This document shows, piece by piece, positions 41,983-49,173 of a DNA stretch of 49,173 nt (its first letter is position 1; each line of letters begins with the position of its first letter). The notes below the pieces were generated by a model that saw only the letters and a list, made by a program, of their open reading frames with translations, was not told the origin of the DNA and did not search any database. The stretch is from a virus. The stretch is from IMG/VR virus record IMGVR_UViG_3300013126_000051, positions 1 to 49,173 of that record; one strand, given 5' to 3'. The position numbers and the translations under genes are program-made.

Positions 41983-44900
41983 TTATATACTTGCTGCACT
42001 TACAATTTTCTTACTCAGTTTCGGCTTAACCGCTGTGACGATCTTCGGCATCGGCATGTACTTGAAGCAGATCCACACTCCGATAGCCGTGGTAATAACA
42101 AGGTCATCCTTACAGCCATCGACAGCGCCGTAGGATCCGTCAGGTTTGATCTCATATGTATCCATCTCATCACAGGCCCGGAGGTCACGTTCATAATACG
42201 AACCTTCCCTGAGAGCTCCATTAAGCTCATCGATCACCATGGGCTTTGTTGACACATTAGTATGCCATCCGTACTTGATCGGGACTCCTTCCCGGACCTT
42301 CTCATGGTCTGTCCTGGCATAGATGTTTGAATAGAACTTGACAATCTCATTCAGCATGGTCAGGTGATGATCCCCTTCAGAATTGATGTTATCCTTTCTG
42401 AGGGAGTTGTATTCAACTACCAGTAGGGCATTATTATATAGCTTTGATAATTGTGCTGATTTCCAACAAACTAAATCTTGGTCGCAATTATGGACAACGT
42501 AGCATGCTGTAGAATATGAATTGTCATCTTCTACTTCTAGATTATATACGTAACCTGTATAATGTGAGGTTGATTTAGATTTAAGTTTGTATACAATATT
42601 TTTATCATCTTGAAGCAATGAGTTATTCTTTGGGGTGGACATAACCCAGACCACATTGTATCTTATCCTAGAACTTTTTATACCCTTGCCTTTTGTTTTT
42701 GCTATTACTCGATAAATGCCTGGCCTGAACCCAATAAGAATTAAGATGTCTCTTATTTGCCTTGCAAGAGTCGCAGATACAGTAGAAACTGTATGAGTTA
42801 AAGTATTATCTGTTTTATATATAGATCCATCTCCCTTCCAGTAACAATCAAGAAGTATTGATAATAGCTTTTTAGAATATTTAAGAACTTCAGGGCTAAT
42901 CTTTTTATTCCAGGAATGCTCTCCGCATAGATTAAGTATTAAGCACGCGAGATTAGTATCGTATGCCCGTACTCTACATACTCCTACTTTTTTATATTCT
43001 ATAATGGATGCCTTAAATCCTAGTTTTACAATCTTGCTGTAGCAATCTTTAGCAATGGTATCTTTTTCACTATATGAGAATGAAAAGCATATACTTGAAG
43101 GTGTTTTATTGTTATCAGATCTCTTATTAATATGGCCTTCAGCTAAATAGTACCCTAGTACAGAGAAGAATGACTCTAAGTCTATTATTTCCCGTAGAGT
43201 ATTCTTGGATTTACCTCCATTGTATTTATTAATTATAAAGGGAGGTTCGCATACATCTTGTTTTTCTCTAGAGTACGCTATATGCTTTAAGTCTTTTGAA
43301 GCAATCCACTTGGGTTCTCCAATAAATTCTTTCCGAGGGTACATGAACGGCTGTTTGCGCCCTCCTTTATTATTCCATGTCCTCTTTACTACCTTATTGA
43401 CTAGCTCATTACTGAAAAATGGATGCTCGGGAGTACATCTTACTGTTTCATAATTCCCTTTTGCTCTTAAATTATACAGATCTCCATCATACTCATTTTT
43501 ATATGTTTTTAAGACCCTTTTAAATCTATTCCTATGCGTCCATACAAGATCTCCCACCTTTACATCTTCAATGTTTTTTAATCCCTCTGAAGTATATATT
43601 TGAGTCTCTGGCGTAAAACAATGCCCTCGCCAGGTCGCAACAACAGTCGGCTTCCCTCCCTCACTCATCCAGTACCGGTCGAACACCTTTATAATTGAGT
43701 AGTCGGCATCCTTTGTCTTTCCTCCGATATCAACAGTGACTGCATACCGGTTTGATACCTGCATGGTATTATCGGGCATCTCCCAGACAAATAGGTCTCC
43801 TTTGTCATTTTGGAAGAACTCAAGATCTTCGAACGCCTCCTTGCCTTTTTGTGCCTTGCCTCTGACATCCCCGATGAACACGGGAGGTTTGCAGGTTTTC
43901 CGGGCCTTGTCAACATATGGTTTCGGGAACACCCTCCGTCCGGATGTCTGAAAACTTTCCTCGGCCGTGGTCGGGTATTCAGATTTCATCTGCCAGTCGT
44001 CATAGTTCTTATTCTTCTTGTACCAGAAGTACCAGTTTATCCCCTCAAGAGTAGCACCCTGGTTCCAAAGGAACATTGCATAGTCATCCTTGAGCATCCA
44101 TTCGACAAAGTTCTTTATAGAGTTATGCCCATAAAAATCCCTCTGGTAAATCTCGATCTCATGCCAGCCTACGAATATCGGCTCATATCCGCTGCGCCCC
44201 TGAACAGCTGCAAGCCATTCATTATGAAAGAAGTTCCCAACACCATTAGCCGTTGATTCAAGAACTTCCAGTGAGAGCTCCACATCAGGGATCTGGCTAC
44301 GGATAGACCGGATAAGATCTGCTGAGGATTTTGTTGGGGTAGATGGCCAGAACGAGACCTCTGATAAATGAACCATGGCAAAGTCAAATGATCGTAGGTT
44401 ATCCGGTTCTTCGGCTGATCCGATACCGATAATGCTGCCTCTGTTCTCTATCACCCTATTCTTTGCACTGCCCTCGAAAGGGAGAAGGACTATTGCACCA
44501 TGCTCTATCGGGTATTCCTTTGACAGACGGGTGAACATCCCCCTGATGTTTCGGGCCTGGTTCTCAACCTGTGTGACAATAGCACTGTGCCAGTTCTTTC
44601 GTAGCCTTATCTGAATCCAACCCATATAGATCTGAGTCAGTGTCGATCCTCCCCACTGACGGGCCTTGTCTATGATAGCCCTTATCGGCATACATGCACG
44701 GCGCATCTTTTCTACTCTTGACAGGTACTTACGCTGTGGCTTATTCAGTCTGAACGGGATGATCTGTTTTGATTTCTTGTCCTGTATCTTCACGCAATAG
44801 AATGCCCAGAACTCAAAATCATAATCAAACCTGATCTCAATTATCTCATGCAGGAATGTTTCAACAAGCTCGGGATCAGGATCGGTATTATATTTTTTAA

Positions 44901-45129
44901 GAACAGCCTCAAGAGATCCCAGGGAGGATATAGCATTAATAAGCGGTTTGTGGTCCCTAATCATATCAACAGGGAGCCTCCATTTGTATTCCTGCCCTAA
45001 TGCTGTGAAAATAACCTCCCCCCGTTCGATTGGAGATCCGATACCGGTTAACGGGTCGTATGGCTCAAACATAACCTGTCTGCGCCATTTGTTCTCTTTG
45101 ATGATATCCTTGTACTGCTTCTCAGTCAT
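41983..45129 (-). CDS. terL: Terminase large subunit (TerL), interrupted by an intein
   Basis: 1048 codons. N-extein residues 1-503 contain the ATPase: Walker-A-like KARQWGGSTL near 155-164 and Walker B MVHLSE near 252-257, plus coupling region VLESTANGVGNFFHNEW. Its end enters the nuclease domain (AVTVDIGGKTKDADYSII). Residues 504-881 are an intein. C-extein 882-1048 holds the remaining nuclease acidic residues (LVVEYNS, KDDLVITTAIG). Spliced TerL would be 670 aa, the usual length. It packages DNA into the capsid through the portal. The gene's start overlaps the small HTH gene by 8 bases. Confidence 0.9.
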   Translation of the reverse strand: MTEKQYKDIIKENKWRRQVMFEPYDPLTGIGSPIERGEVIFTALGQEYKWRLPVDMIRDHKPLINAISSLGSLEAVLKKYNTDPDPELVETFLHEIIEIRFDYDFEFWAFYCVKIQDKKSKQIIPFRLNKPQRKYLSRVEKMRRACMPIRAIIDKARQWGGSTLTQIYMGWIQIRLRKNWHSAIVTQVENQARNIRGMFTRLSKEYPIEHGAIVLLPFEGSAKNRVIENRGSIIGIGSAEEPDNLRSFDFAMVHLSEVSFWPSTPTKSSADLIRSIRSQIPDVELSLEVLESTANGVGNFFHNEWLAAVQGRSGYEPIFVGWHEIEIYQRDFYGHNSIKNFVEWMLKDDYAMFLWNQGATLEGINWYFWYKKNKNYDDWQMKSEYPTTAEESFQTSGRRVFPKPYVDKARKTCKPPVFIGDVRGKAQKGKEAFEDLEFFQNDKGDLFVWEMPDNTMQVSNRYAVTVDIGGKTKDADYSIIKVFDRYWMSEGGKPTVVATWRGHCFTPETQIYTSEGLKNIEDVKVGDLVWTHRNRFKRVLKTYKNEYDGDLYNLRAKGNYETVRCTPEHPFFSNELVNKVVKRTWNNKGGRKQPFMYPRKEFIGEPKWIASKDLKHIAYSREKQDVCEPPFIINKYNGGKSKNTLREIIDLESFFSVLGYYLAEGHINKRSDNNKTPSSICFSFSYSEKDTIAKDCYSKIVKLGFKASIIEYKKVGVCRVRAYDTNLACLILNLCGEHSWNKKISPEVLKYSKKLLSILLDCYWKGDGSIYKTDNTLTHTVSTVSATLARQIRDILILIGFRPGIYRVIAKTKGKGIKSSRIRYNVVWVMSTPKNNSLLQDDKNIVYKLKSKSTSHYTGYVYNLEVEDDNSYSTACYVVHNCDQDLVCWKSAQLSKLYNNALLVVEYNSLRKDNINSEGDHHLTMLNEIVKFYSNIYARTDHEKVREGVPIKYGWHTNVSTKPMVIDELNGALREGSYYERDLRACDEMDTYEIKPDGSYGAVDGCKDDLVITTAIGVWICFKYMPMPKIVTAVKPKLSKKIVSAASI
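42487..43620 (-). other. Intein with LAGLIDADG homing endonuclease inside TerL
   Basis: 378 residues. Block A starts with C (CFTPETQIYTSEGLKNIEDV), block B has VRCTPEHPFF, the endonuclease motifs are LGYYLAEGHI near 43150 and LLDCYWKGDGSI near 42840, and block F/G ends with DNSYSTACYVVHN followed by C as the +1 residue. All splicing residues (C1, block B T and H, terminal HN, +1 C) are present, so it should be active. It sits between the first and second acidic motifs of the terminase nuclease domain, with TWRGH before it and CDQDL after. The segment is clearly more A+T rich than the exteins. Confidence 0.95.
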
Positions 45130-45349
45130 TGACTGTTGATCCTTTGAGCCGTAGACATTCTCTGACTATCCTGCTGACCTTATCAGCGCTGTAACCCGTT
45201 TCGTCTGCGACAATATTATAGAAATGCATTAGTGCCGTAGATCTGAACTGCACGGGATCTTTTGCCCGGGCCTCGTTCCGTAATTCAATGTACCGTGAGT
45301 AAACTTTTTCATGTCGCTTCTGGGTTCCTGTAGTTCTTATTTGACCCAT
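45122..45349 (-). CDS. Small HTH-like protein, possible terminase small subunit
   Basis: 75 residues directly upstream of terL with an 8-base overlap. C-terminal half NIVADETGYSADKVSRIVRECLRLKG reads as a helix-turn-helix. Position suggests a minimal TerS or a regulator; sequence alone does not decide, and the HTH protein at 13231-13701 is a second candidate. Confidence 0.5.
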   Translation of the reverse strand: MGQIRTTGTQKRHEKVYSRYIELRNEARAKDPVQFRSTALMHFYNIVADETGYSADKVSRIVRECLRLKGSTVND

Positions 45350-45494
45350 AATACTCTAGTGTTTGTGTAAAAATAAGGTTAATTGCCGTATTTCGATGGC
45401 AATTAGCCCGCTTATTTACTAACACTTACGCCATATTTGGTCCAGCAAATACTCTAATTCGTATGTACTCAATGTAATAACCAATTTAAAAACT
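45350..45494. promoter_or_regulatory. Divergent promoter region with inverted repeat
   Basis: 145 bases between the minus operon (terL) and the plus operon (scaffold, capsid). It contains TAATTGCC (45380-45387) and GGCAATTA (45398-45405), an eight-pair inverted repeat that could be an operator. CATATTTG (45432-45439) is one base from the TAnnTTTG -7 consensus for the plus strand. The minus strand carries TTTTTACACAAAC just upstream of the 75-aa gene. Confidence 0.4.
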
Positions 45495-46415
45495 ATGTCA
45501 GACGGAGGTGGATCAGCATCATCAGGAGCTGCCGGAGGGGCAGCAGCAGCCGGGGCAGCATCGGACGGAGCAGGGGCAGCAGCTCAGGCATCTGGACAGG
45601 TAGCAGCACAGGCAGCAGACAACAAAGGAACTGAAACAGAGACTATTACAGGAGATGACGGAGAGAAAAAAACTCCCGACACTCCGAAGAAACACAGGTA
45701 TGCAGACAGACTTTCAAAGGCTTTCCCGGACCGGCAGTACGCATCCGATGAGGATTATGACAAGGCCATGGATGAGCATCTTGACAGACTGGAAGGATAC
45801 GAGAAAAGGGGAACGGTAGCAAACCAGAACCTCATTTCGCTCTTTGAAGCAGAGCCATGGGTGGGGCATCTGGTAAGAGATATGATTGCTGGTGCATCCG
45901 GAAGAATAGCCCTGGCCCGTCATGCTCCGATAGATGATCTTACACCACAGAGCGGGGATCCGGACTATGCAGAATGGGAAAAGGCCAAGAAAGAACGTGC
46001 AGACAAATCAGCCAATAACAAAAAGTTTGAGGATGAGTATGCTGCAAACCTTGAGCTCTCCCAGGCACAGGTAACAGAATTCGCCAAGGAAAACAACCTG
46101 ACTGATGAACAGGCTCAGGAATTCCTTGAGAAGTTCGATAACATGCTGGCCGAGATCCACAGCGGCAAGATCACGAAAGAGACTCTTGCCTACATCCGCA
46201 AGGCTCACAACTATGACAAGGATCTTGAGGCTGCAAGAGGAATCGGTGCGATAGCAGACAAGAACAAACAGATCACTGCCAAGAATGCAGAAGAAAAACC
46301 TGCCGGGGATGGACTCCCCAGGGTTTCTTCTTCCTCCACGCCTGCGGCAAATACGCAGGATGAGAACTACATGGGGGAACTGATTGGCAGGATTGGACGC
46401 AAACAAGTCCTTTAA
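45495..46415 (+). CDS. Capsid scaffolding protein (putative)
   Basis: 306 residues. The first 60 are Gly/Ala/Ser-rich and disordered, then an acidic helical body (YASDEDYDKAMDEHLDRLE, FAKENNLTDEQAQEFLEKF) and a basic C-terminus (GRIGRKQVL). Composition and position just before the capsid gene are those of phage scaffold proteins, which assist procapsid assembly and then leave. No sequence family is claimed. Confidence 0.7.
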   Translation: MSDGGGSASSGAAGGAAAAGAASDGAGAAAQASGQVAAQAADNKGTETETITGDDGEKKTPDTPKKHRYADRLSKAFPDRQYASDEDYDKAMDEHLDRLEGYEKRGTVANQNLISLFEAEPWVGHLVRDMIAGASGRIALARHAPIDDLTPQSGDPDYAEWEKAKKERADKSANNKKFEDEYAANLELSQAQVTEFAKENNLTDEQAQEFLEKFDNMLAEIHSGKITKETLAYIRKAHNYDKDLEAARGIGAIADKNKQITAKNAEEKPAGDGLPRVSSSSTPAANTQDENYMGELIGRIGRKQVL

Positions 46416-46457
46416 AAAGGCACCCGATAAATAAGTAAAACCAAATTATTAAACAAG

Positions 46458-47822
46458 ATGAAGAAGTTTAATCTCTTTAAAATAGGACTCGCACTCTTTG
46501 GGTTCATTGCTATGACAGTGTTCCTGGGGGTCGTTTCCTCGGCTCTTGCATCTACCGGTGTTGCTCTGTCAACGATGGTCGGTGCTGTGCTTGCTGGCGA
46601 TCCTGTCACAACCAAAGAAATTGCTGACGGATCTCCCGGCTTGCTGAAGAATACCATATCTCAGCGAATTACCGAGATGAAGCCGGCCGCAACTCCGCTG
46701 GATACCATCTTAAGAAACATTGACCGATTAGTCCCGATCAGTTCATGGGAGACGGAGTATTTCGCAGTCGATTCGCGTCCGCTGAACGACACTGTGAACA
46801 CTCAGTATACCAAAGGAGGTGATGGCGACAGGTCGATAAATCTTAAGGTCAATAATATCCAGATGTGGAACCCGGATGATGCAGTTATGATTGATGGCAT
46901 CTTAGGTTCTGACGGGATGGCAACTGTTTGCCATGTCCTTAGCAAGAACGTAGGGAATGCAACACTCCTGCTCCAACCTCTTAACGGTACTGCAGGATCG
47001 GGAACGACCGCAGGATATTTCATTATCCCGGCAACCATCCCGGCAAACACACTGCTTACCCGTCTTGCTCCTATCAAGCATGAACTTGATGCGCAGACCA
47101 GCCCGTATGCAATCGTTCCTGTGAAAGACTCAAACTATGTACAGATATACATGGCTCAGGTCGAACAGTCATCGTTCGCAGCTCTGCATGACAAGAATGT
47201 TCCCTGGAACTTCTCTGACTATGAAGCTCAGAACGTATATGACATGAGGGCCGTACTCGAATACACTTCGCTCTTTGGAGTAAAAGCAAAAACTGTATCT
47301 CTTGAGGATGGACAGGAAAGGTTTTCAACTGGTGGTATAACCAGGTACATAACCAAGGCCCTTGAGTATGGTACCGGTGGAAACGACAGAACTATTGACA
47401 ACTCAACATTTGTCGATTGGGGTAAGTCGGTCTTTACCGGCAACTCGGGAGCAGACAAGAGGATACTCTTTGGTGGTAACGGCCTTATGGCTAACCTGTC
47501 AAAGGTAGACACCGTTCAGAAACAACTGGAAGCCGGTAAGACTGAGGTTGTTTACGGTATCACCTTTACACAGATCGAAACTAACTTCGGTATCCTGCTC
47601 TTTAAAAAGCATAGTCTCCTGGATCTCTGCGGATGGAGTGAGAAAGGAATCGTACTTGACCTTAATAACATCGAAAGGCATGTATGGAAACCCATGGCAA
47701 CCCGCAAGCTGGACCTGAAATCTTCAGGACAGAAGAATGTCGATGCAGTAGTCATCGAAGAAACCAGTGGTGTGATAACCAGGTATCCTGATACCCATGC
47801 CATCATAGGTCCCAAAGCCTAA
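46458..47822 (+). CDS. Major capsid protein, SU10-like
   Basis: 454 residues. Residues 50-90 contain VTTKEIADGSPGLLKNTISQ and then RITEMKPAATPLDTILRNI, a signature of SU10-type/DUF5309 capsid proteins. HK97-like features follow, including an internal VLEYTSLFGVKAKTVS and a C-terminal RKLDLKSSGQKNVDAVVIEE. The first 47 residues are hydrophobic and resemble a signal peptide (KKFNLFKIGLALFGFIAMTV, then SSALASTG). This may be a removable N-terminal segment. It is followed by a strong terminator. Confidence 0.85.
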   Translation: MKKFNLFKIGLALFGFIAMTVFLGVVSSALASTGVALSTMVGAVLAGDPVTTKEIADGSPGLLKNTISQRITEMKPAATPLDTILRNIDRLVPISSWETEYFAVDSRPLNDTVNTQYTKGGDGDRSINLKVNNIQMWNPDDAVMIDGILGSDGMATVCHVLSKNVGNATLLLQPLNGTAGSGTTAGYFIIPATIPANTLLTRLAPIKHELDAQTSPYAIVPVKDSNYVQIYMAQVEQSSFAALHDKNVPWNFSDYEAQNVYDMRAVLEYTSLFGVKAKTVSLEDGQERFSTGGITRYITKALEYGTGGNDRTIDNSTFVDWGKSVFTGNSGADKRILFGGNGLMANLSKVDTVQKQLEAGKTEVVYGITFTQIETNFGILLFKKHSLLDLCGWSEKGIVLDLNNIERHVWKPMATRKLDLKSSGQKNVDAVVIEETSGVITRYPDTHAIIGPKA

Positions 47823-47839
47823 TAATACAGGAATACATC

Positions 47840-47871
47840 GAGGGGTGATACTCTTTCACCCCTCCTTTTTA
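47840..47871 (+). terminator. Intrinsic terminator after the capsid gene
   Basis: GAGGGGTGA (47840-47848) pairs perfectly with TCACCCCTC (47856-47864), loop of seven bases, then CTTTTTAT. It would limit read-through from capsid to the following genes, fitting higher capsid expression. Confidence 0.9.
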
Positions 47872-47892
47872 TAAACTCAATTTATAATCATT

Positions 47893-48414
47893 ATGGCACG
47901 CTTCAGAAAAACTTATCAGAGCAAACACTTTCAGCTACTTGACACCTATGTGAAAGTAAAGGGCGAAAAACTGCAGATCCTTTTCAGGGGAGGCAGTCTT
48001 AAGCCGAAGGTCAACGGTAAATATACTACCGAAGATCAGGACATCATTGCAGTCCTCGATGCTGATCTCAGCAAACCGGGATGCGCTTATACCTGTATCC
48101 AGAGTGAAAAACTCCCGGAACCGGCAGGAAAGACAGGGGCTCCTGCTAAGCCAGCACCGGAACCTGAGCCAGAACCGGAACCGCAGGACGATGAACCCAA
48201 AGAAGAATCTGGACAGGAAGAACCTGTTCAGGAAGATCCTGAAGTAAATGTTCCTGAAGGATTCACAGCCGTTCCCGGGATAACAACCGTACAGGAGGCC
48301 CGTGAATATCTTCTTGACAACTATCCGGACATCCAGGGCAACAAAATCCCGAACGGACAGGCTGTTAAAGCTGCTGCAGCAAACAAACAAATCTTCTTCA
48401 CTGATCTCAAGTAA
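47893..48414 (+). CDS. Head-fibre/decoration-like protein
   Basis: 173 residues. N-terminal domain (KTYQSKHFQLLDTYVKVK, LQILFRGG), a Pro/Glu linker about residues 78-118 (EPEPEPEPQDDEPKEE), and a small C-terminal helical domain (TTVQEAREYLLDNYPDI). Placement between capsid and adaptor suits a capsid accessory or head fibre protein. The stop overlaps the next ATG by one base (TAATG). Confidence 0.55.
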   Translation: MARFRKTYQSKHFQLLDTYVKVKGEKLQILFRGGSLKPKVNGKYTTEDQDIIAVLDADLSKPGCAYTCIQSEKLPEPAGKTGAPAKPAPEPEPEPEPQDDEPKEESGQEEPVQEDPEVNVPEGFTAVPGITTVQEAREYLLDNYPDIQGNKIPNGQAVKAAAANKQIFFTDLK

Positions 48415-49061
48415 TGACAACCGCGGATCTTATAAAGAAGATTAAGACAAACCTGGAAGAGTTCACTCCGGACGGGGTGGCTCTTCCTTTTGATGAAACC
48501 TATCTCAGTACCGTAATGCAGGAGGCGGCCAGAGAGATTACTATGGTTGCGCCAGCACGTCTGATCACTCCAACTGATATTCCGATGGAGAATACAAACG
48601 TACCTCCTGTACCGCAAATATTCTATAAAGACAGTAAATCATATATAAGAGTTCCTTCTGATTACCTCAGACTCTATGAAATAAAATTCCCTTTGTGGAA
48701 AAGATCCGTCAGGCAAGCCTATCCCGTTGAATCACCCGAGTACAGGATGCAGGAGAATGAAAGCCTTGCTCCCGGGTACGGCCGTCCTTTTGTTGGCATC
48801 GTAGATACTCCGTGGGTTGCGGGATCTCCCTCATATCTATGGCTTGAATGCGGAAGGGTTGAAAACCCTGCTCCCGCAACAATTACTCCGATAGCAACAT
48901 ACGTGAAGATTCCTGCTCCGGAAGATATAAAAACTCAGCTGGTAGATTCTTACTGCTGGCTGTGTGCTGCTAAACTGTTCATCATACTCGAACAGCCAAA
49001 TAGCGCAAAGATGGCCATGGACCAGTATGTCCAGGGACTTAAGATAATTGGCAATTCATAA
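48414..49061 (+). CDS. Head-tail adaptor/connector protein (putative)
   Basis: 215 residues. Opens with TADLIKKIKTNLEEFTPDG, a helix typical of adaptors. The middle is YIRVPSDYLRLYEIKFPLWKR and SYLWLECGRVENP, and it ends with CWLCAAKLFIILEQPNSAKM, a pattern seen in T7 gp11-like adaptor proteins of podoviruses. It would bind the portal ring. Assignment by context and length. Confidence 0.55.
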   Translation: MTTADLIKKIKTNLEEFTPDGVALPFDETYLSTVMQEAAREITMVAPARLITPTDIPMENTNVPPVPQIFYKDSKSYIRVPSDYLRLYEIKFPLWKRSVRQAYPVESPEYRMQENESLAPGYGRPFVGIVDTPWVAGSPSYLWLECGRVENPAPATITPIATYVKIPAPEDIKTQLVDSYCWLCAAKLFIILEQPNSAKMAMDQYVQGLKIIGNS

Positions 49062-49095
49062 ATAAACATAGTACAAACAATTAAAAACCAAAGTC

Positions 49096-49173
49096 ATGCA
49101 GATCGGTCAGGTACTTAAATTAAAAGGATGGAGCCCGACTATCATACTTCAGTCAGCGAAAGCAGCATTCAAA
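49096..49173 (+). CDS. Start of the next virion gene (truncated by window end)
   Basis: ATG 49096 opens a frame (MQIGQVLKLKGWSPTIIL...) still open at the end of the window after 26 codons. It is 34 bases after the adaptor gene in the same direction, so probably another head-tail or tail gene. Too short to identify. Confidence 0.4.
   Translation, partial: MQIGQVLKLKGWSPTIILQSAKAAFK

Noticed and set aside
1-49173. Genome-wide recoding of TAG as glutamine
   Set aside because: Only two in-frame TAG interruptions were found. The 4117-codon gene, portal, capsid, terminase and 1317-aa tail gene contain none, and several genes end sensibly at TAG, so a fully reassigned code is not supported.
1-49173. 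CRISPR array, insertion sequence or integrase
   Set aside because: No spaced direct repeats, no transposase with terminal inverted repeats and no recombinase gene could be found; the only tandem arrays are coding repeats.

Overview
This window is a stretch of a tailed bacteriophage (or prophage) genome that infects a member of the Bacteroidota. Three observations point to the host. Recognisable promoters follow the Bacteroidota -33 TTTG / -7 TAnnTTTG pattern. Several genes belong to families common in Bacteroidales phages: Rha antirepressor, FISUMP-type tail domains, DUF5131 radical SAM protein, DUF7666, SU10-like capsid. Genes are packed with ATGA/TGATG overlaps. No integrase, lysogeny repressor or reverse transcriptase gene is visible, and both window ends cut through genes. 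The distant portal and the T7/P22-like tail proteins suggest a podovirus-like virion (inference).

Layout. 1-6711 (+): replication and early genes (C-terminus of a probable replication protein, DnaB helicase, DnaA-domain-IV-like protein, radical SAM protein), then a lytic transglycosylase, an accessory module (leader RNA, 81-aa protein, HNH/AP2 endonuclease), small membrane proteins and a DUF7666 protein with ten 27-bp repeats. 6714-8150 is nearly gene-free: several strongly paired RNA structures, a promoter, a tRNA-Met-like gene, two small membrane ORFs and an intrinsic terminator. 8235-9323 (+): small unknown genes. 9327-13701 (-): a 1317-aa tail protein with FISUMP domains and an HTH protein. 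13854-34512 (+): internal virion and ejection proteins, small membrane proteins, a beta-helix spike-like protein, a leucine-rich-repeat protein, a giant 4117-aa polyvalent protein (pyrophosphatase-like, nuclease-like, two ADP-ribosyltransferase-like, zincin and JAB/RadC domains) and the portal. 34600-36662 (+): regulatory genes, including a second copy of the leader RNA module carrying a Rha antirepressor. 36661-45349 (-): HNH protein, two odd small Tat-leader proteins, NinB-like protein, SSB, DNA methyltransferase, and the large terminase interrupted by a 378-aa intein. 45495-49173 (+): scaffold, major capsid, head-fibre-like protein, head-tail adaptor and a truncated next gene.

Most notable observations. 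(1) Two adjacent small proteins at 37234-37783 each join a twin-arginine-like leader to segments resembling this phage's own capsid and portal proteins. (2) A leader RNA is present twice with identical spacing and compensatory base changes, each time ahead of a paralogous small protein and a different cargo gene. (3) A large structured noncoding region surrounds a tRNA-like gene. (4) Two genes, Rha and an HTH protein, are interrupted by in-frame TAG codons with clearly coding sequence beyond.
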